This document shows, one piece after another, positions 34,934 to 45,664 of a DNA stretch of 64,000 nt. This DNA comes from Phytophthora colocasiae (Eukaryota > Oomycota > Peronosporomycetes > Peronosporales > Peronosporaceae): positions 620,001 through 684,000 of the forward strand of contig JAGKQI010000100.1 in the NCBI GenBank assembly GCA_018806915.1, written 5' to 3'. The translations under genes and the position numbers were made by a program. The notes beneath the pieces were generated by a model. That model ran no database searches. It was not told where the DNA came from and saw nothing but the letters and a program-made list of their open reading frames with translations. Position 1 is the stretch's first letter; every line of letters begins with the position of its first letter.

Positions 34934-35062
34934 TATTGAATGTGTACGCTTTAGAAGGGAAAAGGAAAAGTGATTTACTATCAGTGCCGTACAGTCTCGC
35001 TGCGCAGAATTAACCCACGCGAGGTACCTTATCCACTACCGCTTACGACGTAACTTCCAACA
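34934..35062 (-). repeat. 5' LTR of the Copia element
   Basis: 129 bp, identical to the other LTR. It is followed on the + strand by the second TGTGT and then gene B coding sequence. Confidence 0.92.
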
Positions 35063-35283
35063 TGTGTTCACGTTGGCCTACCGAGTGAAGCACTTTGGTA
35101 CGTCTTTCGTTGCCTATCACGTAAAAGCAGAGCTAGTTAACAAGTTGACTTCTGTTTTGTTTACTGTAGGCACTGATTTTTCCTTCCAATTTGAGTGGAT
35201 CAAGTGATTTTCTATAGGGAATGGAAAAATTAAAAGTATTCATATCCAGAAGCCTTATATGCATCACTGCTTCTAGCCCAAAC

Positions 35284-35419
35284 TGCTTGGTATGCTCTGC
35301 AAGTCACTCACTGCGGTGGGAAATATTCTCTTGAACGGTATTGACGCTTCCGGGAGACATCAGCTGTTTTAATCATAGTCTCCTCTCATCTTGTGCCAAG
35401 ATCCGATGGCTCGTTGCCC
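35284..35419 (+). pseudogene. Relic 5' fragment of the membrane family (E-like subfamily)
   Basis: About 135 nt match the start of member E (TGGTA.GCTCT.CAAGTCACTCACTGCGG, then TATTCTCTTGAACGG, then GATCCGATGGCT), with deletions between blocks. It sits between the end of gene B and the start of gene C. Confidence 0.6.
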
Positions 35420-35509
35420 AAAAAAAATAAACAAACGAGAAAAATACCTCATTGTTTGAGATTGATGTGCAATAATGATGTAAAACATTGTACACGTCTA
35501 TAATATATA

Positions 35510-35580
35510 ACAAATGACAGGAATTCTTCGATGACACTTAAATATTATTTAAGTGTCATCGAAGAATTCCTGTCATTTGT
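35510..35580. repeat. Perfect 34-bp-arm palindrome next to the start of gene C
   Basis: Arms 35510-35543 and 35547-35580 are exact reverse complements with a 3-nt spacer. The right arm is the leader that also precedes gene B. The left arm is an inverted copy absent from B. The start codon of gene C follows 6 nt after the right arm. Confidence 0.93.
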
Positions 35581-35586
35581 CTTAAG

Positions 35587-37341
35587 ATGAAGAGAGACCG
35601 ACTGGAAGCGCAATTGAAGAAGGTCACGAAGCTATGGTTTTCCATGCAACTCTCTCATTACGGTGGGAAATATTCAATTGAGCGTATGTTGGCTCTCGAA
35701 GAATACACTCGGCAAACAACTTTTACTCGCGTAGTACTTGTAAGCGTTGGGGTTCCGTTTCTTATACTGGTACTTGTCATCTGTCAAGAAAGTGTTCCTC
35801 TTCAAGATCCAGCTGATGGTTGGGAAGTAAACTACGGCTTCTGGGTCCGAGTCGGATGTTTTGGAGCAATAGTGGCCTATACAGCAGGAAGACAACATGG
35901 TTCATGGCTGGATGTTTCGGAACTCTCTGGAAGACAATTGATCGTATTTAGTAGTCTGACAGCCATTGGGTTTGTTGCTGCCGGGATGACAACAGCGAAG
36001 ATCTGGGTATTTCCTGTTCCTTTCTTTATTCTATCGTTATTATCACTGGTATTGCCTGTGATACTCGTGGTTTCTCTACGAATCGCTGTCGGAACACGAC
36101 ATTTGCAACAAATACGTTCACGGCAAGAACTACTGCAGAAATTGAGTAAACTTGGAAGGTTGCAGTATTTGATTACTGCTGTCTATCCAGCTTATGAGGT
36201 GCTTTTTAATCACGCCAATGACACGAGCTACGAATTGCCTGTGCTTCTCTTCCTTCCTCTTTGCAGAATTGTAATGAAGACCATTTTATCGTCGGCAGCT
36301 TCACATAAGGAAGATAGGATTCCTGAATATGTTGTGTTCACTGTGGATTTTTTCGATGCCTTTTACCTTGCCACTTTCATGCCGCAGATGTCGACAACAA
36401 CGCTGATTACTCTACTGACTATCCATTTCTTCCAGACAGTGATTGAATTACAAGAGCTTCATCGGCGGACACAGAGCATCTTAATTCATCTTCACGAGGC
36501 AGCTGGATTGCTAAACACCGATAGCAATGATTTGCTCACGGCGTTACGATCTTTATGCTACTACTCGATACAGACCATCCAAAAATCGAATATTCGTGTG
36601 AATTCCTCTGTTTCTCACCAGTTATCATTCGAAGGCAAGAAGGTGCTAGATGCGCTGAATTTTCATGGCAAAACATCGCGTATTATTTTACAGCCTCCTG
36701 CAAATTTCGGTCATGTGCTGTCGAAATCTATATCGTGGACGAGTAATACGGTCAAACCCCTTGCATCAGTAGCAATTCTACCCAAACATCCCAGCCTAAA
36801 CGATAGCAAATTGACTCGAACTAGAACCAAGCAACGGGATTCAATTAAAAATGCCTCGAAGATTCTTCAAGAAGCCCTTGAGGTTCTCTTCACGTCCGAG
36901 TGCCTTGTTCTGGTCGAATATGTGGAAATCGTCATTCCTGCTTTATACGCGAGCTATATATTGACAATGGTTCATTTGCCCAGTGCACAATATCACTCGG
37001 AGATGGCGGGGATCACTCGTGAAAATGCTGGGTCCACAGTCTCTAGGATGTTAATGTTTGCACTGATGGAATTCATTTCGTTCTTTCTGCTCACCTTAAT
37101 GATGAGGAGAAATTGCGGTATTCGAGCGCTTTACCAACTAGGATTCGTACTGGAAACCCAAATGTCGTTTGTAATATCCCAGCTCTTGCTTTGGATTGTG
37201 TTCACGCTGATTTACCGGGTGAAGCACTTTGGTACGATTATCATTGTCTACCAAAGCCTACTGTAGTTTTATTTAAACAATGTGTCTTCTATGACTAACA
37301 CAGGCGCTGATTTTTCCTTCCAATTTGAATGGATCAAGTGA
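35587..37341 (+). CDS. Multi-pass membrane family protein, member C
   Basis: The clearest full-length member: exon 35587-37231, intron 37232-37303 (72 nt, GTACGA...CTAACACAG) and last exon 37304-37341, giving about 560 residues. The layout is a charged start MKRDRLEAQLKKVTK, conserved GGKYSIERMLALEEYTRQT, membrane segments from about residue 50, the signature DGWEVNYGFWVR, further segments near 85-160, 180-230 and 250-290, a polar loop at about 300-410, and three C-terminal segments around LPSAQYHSEMAGITRENAGS. The C-terminus reads GADFSFQFEWIK. I do not recognise a named family; transport or signalling would be guesswork. Its leader forms half of a perfect palindrome. Confidence 0.85.
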
Positions 37342-37424
37342 CTTTTGTAAAAACGTTCGAGGCGAGTCCATTTTTTTATTCATCGAATTTCAGCATTTTC
37401 CATGTACACTTGTGCATTGACTGC

Positions 37425-39186
37425 TTAATTACTGCATGAATCATTTTCACAGTCGTTGATCCAAGCAAACTCGAAGGTGAAATCTGCTCCTGTCATACAA
37501 AGAAAGTTAGCGTCCCAAAATTTAGAGAAAACATACATGAAGTCGTACCGAAATGCACAACGCGAAACGCTAGTGTGATCATCATCCAAAGCATGAGTTT
37601 TGACAAGTTCTGGTGTCTTTGCGTCTCGAGAACAAATGCCAATTGGTAGAAAGCATCAATACAGCAATTCCGCTTTATGATCCCTACCAGCAAAAGAAAC
37701 GACAACAGCTCCAGCAAGGCGTAAATGAAGATTCGTGATACTATCGAGTGGACATTCTCGAGCGTCACACCCACCATCTCTGAGTGGTATTGAGCACTTG
37801 GCAAATGCACCATCGCCAACACAAAGATACCGTAAATCAGAGGGACGATGATCTCTAAGTATTCGGTCAGAATCAGAATCTCCGATGTAAACAACACTTC
37901 GAGAGCTTCCTGCAGAACGCCGGAGCTATCCGCGATGCTTGAGCGAAGTTTACGATTGCTACCTGTCACTTTATCAGAGATTTTGGGCTGTTTATTCACT
38001 GGAAAGTAAGGCATAACAGTGATGGTGTTTCGATTTCGGCCAGGGACTGTCGTCACCAGAGCCAAATCTTGACTTGACGGGTGAATTCGACTCGGTGTAT
38101 GCTGAAAAGACTGATCTGTTTCCAACACCTTTCCAGTTTCTCCAGTAATGCTTGATCCACATCAGATAGTTGATATGAAATACAGGATCGTACCCGAATT
38201 CCGGATATATTTTCATTTTGCAGGACTAGAAATCGAATTGTAGAAAATAAACTGAGACTATCCACGTTGTGAGGAATGTCTGCAGCTTGACGAAGACGTT
38301 CTAAAATGATGCGTGTGCGGTGGTGGAGCTCTAATAAATCCGCTCCAGTCTGAACGAGGTCAATTACCATAATTGTTGTCAATGCAACAAACGTCAAATG
38401 TGGAATGAAAGTCGTCTGGTACAGTGCGTCGAAAAACTCAACTGTGAAGACAATTTCTTCCGGGACAATATCCCATTTGTGAGATGCAAGACGTGCAAAT
38501 CGTCGCTTCGTTAGCACTTTAAATGCTGGCATCAACAGTAAAACAGGCAGTTCGTAAATGGTGTGGCTTACGTGGTTAAAAAGCACCTGAAAAGCAGGGT
38601 ACCCCATACACATCAGGGTTATAAACACTGTCAGGTTATTTAGTCGACGAAGCTGATCATGCCTTGAAAGTATTTGTCGGAAAGCTCGAATGCCGACCAC
38701 AGCGCACAAGAACCCGAGAAAGAGCCAACCCACGGGAAGGAGTAGGATAACGATAAAAAATGGGACTGGAAAGACCCACAGCTCGGCCGTCAATACACCA
38801 GCAGAGACCAAAGCAATCCCAATTCCTACGCTGCACGTTATTTTCTGTCTGACAGAAAGTGGAGGTACGTCAAGCCAGGGGCCAATAAGACTTGAATGTA
38901 CAGAACCTAATGCCGCCCCGATGATAGCCACACGCGGCCAAAAACCGTAATTCACTCTCCATCCATCCATCGGATCGTGAAGAGGAATAATTTCTTGACA
39001 AAGTATCACTGTCAGTGTGATTAGAGGCGGCGCTATGATCAAAAGAACCACGCGAGTTGCTGATGTCTTCCGCGTAAACTCATCCAGTGCCAATACCCGT
39101 TCGAGAGAATAGTTCCCGCCACAGTGTGTGATCTGCAAGGAATACCAAGTGCTGAGGAGTCTGGGCCAGACACCGCGACAAAACAT
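37425..39186 (-). pseudogene. Membrane family member D, one frameshift
   Basis: Starts at ATG 39186 (MFCRGVWPRLLS) and contains GGNYSLERVLALDEFTRKT and DGWRVNYGFWPR. It is open to about 38115, where a missing C (GGAAACAGATC against GGAAACCAGATC in member E) shifts the frame. The rest follows in the new frame to intron 37490-37548 (59 nt) and the end GADFTFEFAWINDC. Member F has the same missing base. Upstream, an older start (MQATVSDKHPNATEEAIL) is out of frame with the body. It lies tail to tail with C. A LINE fragment sits just upstream. Confidence 0.75.
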
Positions 39187-39285
39187 TTGCAATTGGATGT
39201 TCTAGTGAAGCACACAAGATAGCTTCCTCCGTGGCGTTTGGGTGTTTGTCTGAAACGGTGGCCTGCACTTTATGTTTCTCGATTT

Positions 39286-40619
39286 AAGGGCCTCCTGGTG
39301 GCCAGTACTGGTCAACGCACCACAAAGCTACGCACTGCTTCGTTCCCAAAACCACCAGGATGGAGACAAGCGTTGCTTCCGCTCTGGTGGCGGAAAGTTC
39401 TCCTCGACTGGAAACGAGTAAAATGGCCGGATCGCATCTCCCTACAACTTACACGAGCAAAAGTTATCCAACGAGCTCTATATTCCCCAATATGGTGGAA
39501 CACGTCAATTGATTTTCAGGTTTCGCACCCGCAAGGTCTACCGCCAACCCCATTGGGCGAAGGAAATATAAAGTTCAGGCAACTGTGCCGAGGGATCTCA
39601 GCTATGAAAAAGTTTTGCCTGGCAGATTTCCTAAGTGACGGCTTCAGGTGGCCGACGGCTTTTGAATTCTTTTGTGAGATTCCTGATGGTCTACAACCAA
39701 CTATGCCTCGGGTCCGTGCGACGGACATATTCGCGTTGTATCACCAACTATCCCAGATATTTGATCGAGTGCTGCTCACCCAACGGTTGGAGAAATACGA
39801 GCCTCTACTCGAGGAAATTTTCCACCGGTTTTTGCCGTTGAGTCCGGGAAAGGAACGCGTTTCTTTCCTAACTTGAAGCGAGATGATTGGAACGATGTGC
39901 TCTGCCCGACTACGTCGGTGAACCCTCACCCGCTGAAGGAGCTTGGATGCCCTCAAGCCCGGATTCACAAGACATTATCGGAATATGTATCGCTGCGACG
40001 CTGTCTTCTCCCGGTTGTTCATGATGTGATGCTCCGAATGATTTTTGGAGATCTCATACTTGGCTCACGGCTATATTTCTTGAAAACGCTTAACCCTACT
40101 GTACAGCAATGCGTTCGAGAATCGTGCATAGCGATTGAGACAGTTGAACACTGCTTTTTATCGTGTCCAGCGCTAGAAAAGATGTGGCGATCACTTTGGG
40201 TTCCATGGAGTGAATTTTTTTCTGTGGCATTAGATTGGCGGCTACTGCTATTTGCGAAATCGAGCGATCTTAAGTTGGAATGGAGACAGAGGCACAAGAC
40301 TCTCCTCGTTCTTTGGCGCGTTCATACTGCAATTGTTTTCACGCAACGTGGAGACTCCGTAACGTGGAGACTCCGAAATGATATACACTTTCGTGAAACG
40401 CGAGTTGAGAGACCAAGCACACAAGCGGTGCTAGGTTCCTTCCGCAGACATTGTCAATTCATACACTCTTATGCGGAAAAGATTGGTATTGATGAGGCCG
40501 TAGTCGTCGAAGTCCTTCGACAACTTGGTTTCGAACCCCCGACTGCTGAAGTTTTACTCCCTCCTGAACATCGCATTTGGATTCCTCGTACGAAATGGTC
40601 AAGTGATTCCCAGTTTTGA
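39286..40619 (+). pseudogene. C-terminal part of LINE ORF2 with zinc-binding reverse transcriptase tail
   Basis: Two overlapping frames (break near 39870, at TTTCCTAACTTGAAG) together give about 440 residues. The hallmark is the zf-RVT type segment LRRCLLPVVHDVMLR...GSRLYFLK followed by C...ETVEHCFLSCPALEKMW. The reverse transcriptase core itself is missing, as expected for 5' truncation. Confidence 0.75.
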
Positions 40620-40790
40620 TATCTTAGCAAAACGAGAAGTCCGATAACTGTTAATCAACTAATTTCTTCTTCGTGACAGAAGTTCACATATTATGGCGGC
40701 ATTTGCAGTTCCAGATACCGACTTTACACTTTTGCCCTTAAAACTCTAGCTATTTGCATAAAAGGTTTTCACGGTTGGTAGTGACCCAAA
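39286..40790 (+). mobile_element. 5'-truncated LINE (non-LTR retrotransposon)
   Basis: The left edge is fixed by comparison with the region upstream of member F: both share sequence to TTTCTCGATTT, then this copy diverges. What remains is the end of an ORF2-type protein, followed by a non-coding tail that grades into very A/T-rich DNA near 40790-40860. No target duplication could be assigned. The right limit is approximate. Confidence 0.7.
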
Positions 40791-40863
40791 AATAAAAATA
40801 TTTTAAATTTTCAAATTCAAAATATTTTATATTTTTTTGAATTAAAAACGGAATTTTTAAAAT

Positions 40864-41224
40864 TTAAAAATATTCCACCAAGGCAAACTTGAAGGTAAAA
40901 TCTGCACCGTGTGTAGAGAATATTAGTATCGCGAATGTTAAAGAAATACCAAACGTTTCATACCAAAATGTGCAACTCGATACGCTATCATCCCAGACTA
41001 AAAGTTTCGATAAAACAAGTTGGCTGTGGGTCTCGAGAACAAAATTTGTTGCGGAATTGTTGTATTGATTCTTTGTACCAATTGGCATTTAATGCCAATT
41101 GGTACAAGGAATCAATACAACAATTCCGCTTTATAATCCCCACCAGCAATAGAAATGACAACAGCTCCAGCAAGACAAAGATGAATATTCGTGATACTGT
41201 CGAGTGAACATTCTCTCTAGTCAC
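40864..41224 (-). pseudogene. Relic C-terminal fragment of the membrane family (H)
   Basis: The minus strand reads MTRENVHSTVSRIFIF..LLELLSFLLLVGIIKRNCCIDSLYQLA, then about 16 foreign residues, then FVLETHSQ..LSKL and the terminal exon GADFTFKFA. The foreign piece is an inverted copy of the preceding sequence, forming the palindrome at 41051-41129. The 5' two thirds of the gene are absent. It is head to head with gene E. Confidence 0.75.
41051..41129. repeat. 39-bp-arm palindrome inside family relic H
   Basis: Arms 41051-41089 and 41091-41129 are reverse complements with one mismatch (TTCTTTG/TTCCTTG) and a 1-nt spacer. Both strands therefore encode RNCCIDSLYQLA. One arm is the normal family sequence and the other an inverted insertion. 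Confidence 0.93.
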
Positions 41225-42239
41225 ACCTGTGTGGAAGGAAATTGAAGTTGATTAACCCCGAAAACAAATAGAGAAACGTAAATGCCAGCCACAAATACCC
41301 CCAACGACGCGGAGGAAGCTATACTTGTCCTTCACTACAGCAGTCTCATGGAAATGCGTGCTAGCCGCTTCCGGTCTAAACTCCTCAACGCTTGGTACAC
41401 TCTCCAGATCACGCACTGCGGTGGGAATTATTCTCTTGAACGGGCATTGGCGCTGGATGAGTTTACGCGGAAGACATCAACTACTCGTGTTCTTCTTTTA
41501 ATCACCACGCCACCTCTAATAACACTTACGATGGTTTTAGGTCAAGAGGTTATTTCTCTTCAGGATCCGATGGCTGGATGGAGAGCAAATTACGGTTTTT
41601 GGTCACGTGTTGGTATTATCGGGGTGATGATGGGGTCTGTGTTATCAAGTCTTATTGGTCCGTGGCTTGACGTACCCCCACTCACTGTAAGGCAGAAAAT
41701 AACGTGCAGTGCAGGTGTAGGAGCTGCTTTGGTTGCTGTGGGTATGTTGACGGCCGAACTGTGGGTTTTTCCGGTCCCGTTTTTCATTGTAACCCTCCTT
41801 CTCCCCGTGCCTTGGGTCTTTTTGGTGTTTTTGTATGCTGTGGTGGGCGTCCAGGCTTTCCAACGAATTCTATCAAGGCGTGATCAGCTTCGTCGACTAG
41901 ATAACGTTTCAAGACTTTTAAGGTTGATGTGTGTGGGGTATCCAGCACTCCAAGTGCTTTTTAATCACGCAAATCACACCATTTACGAATTACCCGTGCT
42001 TCTCTTGTTGCCAGTTTTGAAGACATTGACGAAGCGGCTTTTTGCACGTCTTGCATCACACAAATGGGATATTGTCCCGGAAGAAATTGTCTTCAATGTC
42101 GAATTTTTTGACGCCCTGTACTTGACGACTTTCATTCCGAATGTAGCACCTGCAACATTGGTGGCAATTATGATCATTGATCTCGTTCAGACTGGAGCAG
42201 ATTTACTGGAGCTTCATCGCCAGACACAAACTATCTTAA

Positions 42240-45200
42240 CCCCTCCGTTACCAGAAAACGCGTGCAGGAACCACTAAGATCCAAACGGGCCCTAAGTTTT
42301 CGTCGTAAGTTACGACGTTCTTATTGTATTGATATTTGTATTGTCTTGGCCATTCCACGAAAACATGCACGAGATGAGCCACATATTTTCTCAAAGGTTT
42401 GTTGACTCAAAGTCGTCAAAGTTACGACTTTGCCCAGACCATTTTTTCGAGAACGATGCCACTTACTACTTTACGAAGCAGACAGGCAGCGCTAGTTGTG
42501 CAGATTCCGATCAGAGAGAGTGATGAGGCCCCATAAACTGAACAGAATCAACAAAATCAACGTGTCGTGCTAATGCAATCAATTTATCGTGGTTACACTG
42601 TAGCCTCCTTCCCATCCTCATCAACGCCGACATGATCCTCATTGTCCAAGTTGTGAAGCAGCTCACGCCGAGTGGGGTTGCGCGAGCCTACTTTACCTGA
42701 GCGACGCAGCACTATCCTCTTGCCCAGCGACTCTGGAATTGAGGCTCCACTGTCGAAGTCCTCGTGCCAAATTTGGTAACAGGTCTTCGACACACCTCCA
42801 TACATGCGACGCGCTTTCGGGCAAAGAAAGCATTTTGCGTCAGGACGCGAGCAGTCATCGCAGTAGTAGGTAGTTTGGAAGGACTTCTTTCTCTCACCAC
42901 GGAGAAGAGCGCAGACCTTACACGAGCGCTGACGGCGCTTTTGAACGCCAGACACCGTAACCCAATCATCGAACTGAACGTGACTGTGGCCGTCCAAGCG
43001 TCGCCGCTTCCGAGAACGTGTAGCTGGAGAAGGTGTCGGGACGAGAACCTCTACGAAGTCTTCATCTTTGAGCTGGAGCAGTTGCTTGTGTAGGAGGAGA
43101 TACCAATCTCCACGGTCCTTTGGAACGCGCCGCTTGACCAGGCAGGTCTGTTTGTGGGTGATGTAGGCATTGACCAGTGCCATATCCAAGAAGCCCATAA
43201 ACAACGACTTATAGTACTTCTGGAACCGGAAAGTTGTCTGGATTGAGTAAGACTGGAGGCGGAGTTGATCGTGAACATCAACTCCGCCCATCCAGCGTTG
43301 GTAATCGCTAACGAGCTTGGGGCATTTGACTGTAGACGGACCAGTTCCCTTGATATTCCGGTTTATACTTGATTCAGACATCGCTGGGCCCGTAGCGAGA
43401 TAGTGTACTGGCTTGCGGTCCCACCAATGGCATGCGACCATCAGTGGGACACCGGCGGCGCGGGAGAATGCGAACGAACCACGCTGGACACTACGAGGCC
43501 GAGTTTTGCGTCTCTCAATAATGTTCTTGTCGTATCCGATTCGGTTGATCTGGATAGTGCCCAGAACGTAGATAGACATAGCGAGAAGCTGTAGAGCCAG
43601 AGCCACCGATGAATAAAAGCGGTCGATCACAACGAGCCGGAATCCTTGAGGACGGTCTCCAAGAACTACACTCATGTTCCTCACAACAGCGGCTGCACCG
43701 GTCTTGCTGTCCATCGCTTGTTTGTCAGTGTCCGCAGCTTCCCTTTTGCCAATGTATACCTCAAAGCTATAAGCAGCAAGTTTCGACGTATCGTGCATGA
43801 TCACAGTTAGAAAGTCGAAAGTTACGACTTACAGTTGAATGAATAGCTTATCGGTGACAGTACGCTGTTTCTGAATCACACACCATAAAGAGTTTAGTGC
43901 CGTAACGCCATGGTTTGTCAGGCATAAACATACGTGTTGTGTTTCGTCTTGAAGTAGCGGGTAAAACGCCTTCGTCAAATGAGAACTTACTGGGTAGCGT
44001 CCATCCCGACAAGAAGCGCGATTGCAACGTATCTACAACAGGTCTCAACTTCCAGAGCTTGTCTCGAACACGTGGAGCTTCGTTGTCGACGAAATGTAGG
44101 TCTCGTAGAATAGAGGTGCAGCGATTACGCGCCATAAACTTGCCAAAGTTTCCAGCAGGAATCGCACCTTCTTCAGTCATTGCCCAATGCCGAGAAAATC
44201 GCCGGGTCATTGGATTCAGCATTCTAGCAACGAGTAAGCCCATAACGTGCAGCACCTCGTGGACCGCATACTTTGGCTCAGCTAGCAACCGCCGCCCAAT
44301 CTGCCTCACTCGCTCGGGAGATGTTACGCCGCGCTTCAACTGCTTTGTTCTTATTCGCTGTGCTCTTGTATGCGCAGTTTGTTTCTTGTAGCGATTGGTC
44401 TCCTTCGTAATACGCACCCACAATGACTTCGGTACAAAGTAGAATAGAAGATGAAGAGGTGAATCGGCTGCGTCTTGCAATTCTGGTATCGGTGTGGCAA
44501 TATCGGTTGATAACTGGGCGTAGTCGGCATGTGATGGCTCGAACTCCGACGACGATGGGCTCCATGAGAACTGCCGAAGTGCATTCATGTCAATAGCGTC
44601 TAAAGCTAGACTTCCCCCTAGCGACTGAATGAACGCGTCATCCATACCGGCCACATCGTCGTCTAGTTCGTCTGCGTCGCTTGGGTACTCGCGACGCACG
44701 ATACCCTCGTCGCCGCTATTATCACTAGCGTCACTGCCACTGGAACCAATTGACTCGTACTCATCCGAATGATTGTCATCGTGCACCACGTTCACATCGC
44801 TTGCATTTACCCACAGTACATTGGTGACCTCATCTCTGTCACCATTCACGTCGTTCACCGCCACGGCAATATTGTCCTCGGCTTCATCACCTTCCTCAAC
44901 AGCGTCAGCACCACTACTCTCTGGATCAGCGACCTCTTGTGGCGATGGATCTACGGCCACCTCAGCGTCTGCGTCAAAGATGTGGTCGATAGTGTTCGCA
45001 GATAACATGATCGTGGTGTCAATCTGGGAGGCTGTCATCGTATTGGCCTCAGTATCCGGCTCGTTGGACCCTTCGTCACTATCCTCAGTCTGGTACGCTT
45101 CGCTGCTATCCACTGAGAGTCCTGATTCGAGTGCGAATCCGACGACAGCATCTTCCCCTTCACCATAACATATTAGTATTTTTGAGCTGATAATTAGAGA

Positions 45201-45664
45201 ATAGTGAACAGTACCGACAAACGATTCGCCATTAGGCGAGGAATACGACCACTCGTTTGAAAGTCCCGATGGCCGTTTCGATGTCCAACCGGCGGCTCGT
45301 AGCTGCCGCCAGAGATGCTTGAAATCCACGTTGCGGATTGCATCCGAGATCACTGACTGCCTGGTGGCGGGGCTCTTTCGTATTCTTGCCATGCCGGCAA
45401 AATCTGGAATGAGGTCTCTCTGCCAGCCACTCAAACGACCAACGGCGCTCACACATCATAGATTTGCTGCACATCGAGCTATTTTATGTTCTGGCCACAT
45501 TTGACCTGTGTCAACTAATGTTTTGCGCTCGTCTATTTTGACTTGGTTTCATTATTGTGACCACTTTTTCCGAGCCATTTACTGTTTGAGGCCTTCAGCT
45601 ACGTCGCAAGTTACGACTTGTGTCCACTGCTAAGTCGTAACTTACGACGTTGGTAACGGAGGGG
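42240..45664 (-). mobile_element. piggyBac transposon in an exon of gene E
   Basis: Flanked by TTAA at 42236-42239 and 45665-45668, with perfect 13-bp inverted ends CCCCTCCGTTACC (42240-42252) and its complement (45652-45664). It encodes a piggyBac-type transposase on the minus strand. Short near-palindromes of the form GTCGTAA-N-TTACGAC lie just inside both ends. At 3425 bp, with both ends intact, it could move if transposase were supplied. Confidence 0.94.
42593..45392 (-). pseudogene. piggyBac transposase, interrupted by an intron-like insert
   Basis: N-terminal part from about 45392 (MARIRKSPATRQ) with an acidic region, then the conserved core (TRRFSRHWAMTE, FSFDEGVLPA with the first catalytic Asp, GTKLFMVCDSETAYC). 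It halts at 43848. The second part (43804-42593) resumes with FEVYIGKREA and has VVIDRFYSS (second Asp) and WMGGVDVHDQLR (late Asp). It ends in a Cys-rich domain (CKVCALLRGERKK...YYCDDCSRPDAKCFLC). About 85 nt separate the conserved parts. A GTACTG...CTAAC...TATAG intron of 97 nt could bridge them at the cost of four residues. Whether this is an intron or damage is open. Confidence 0.8.

Larger units (their letters stand above)
30297..35062 (-). mobile_element. Ty1/Copia LTR retrotransposon inserted in gene B
   Basis: Two 129-bp LTRs (30297-30425 and 34934-35062) appear identical base for base. In sense they run TGTTGG...TCAATA. The target sequence TGTGT is duplicated at 30292-30296 and 35063-35067. 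On the minus strand the order is gag, protease, integrase, reverse transcriptase, RNase H, which is Copia order. A purine-rich tract (GGGAAGGAG in sense) lies just inside the 3' LTR and a primer site just inside the 5' LTR. Identical LTRs argue for recent insertion, while the coding region has several frame breaks. Confidence 0.93.
22510..35207 (+). pseudogene. Membrane family member B, split by two retrotransposons
   Basis: Three collinear pieces equal one family gene: 22510-23480, 29647-30296 and 35063-35207. The first starts with the normal MKRDRLEAQLKK and stops at the codons aligning with A at about 7940. The second resumes at the next base of the paralog (GTGCTATTACTC). The third resumes at GTTCACGTTGG and includes the last intron, 35098-35169 (72 nt, GTACGT...GTAG), and the end FQFEWIK. 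The first gap is YR element 2, the second a Copia element with a TGTGT target duplication. Apart from the insertions the pieces are open, so inactivation was by transposition. Confidence 0.88.
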
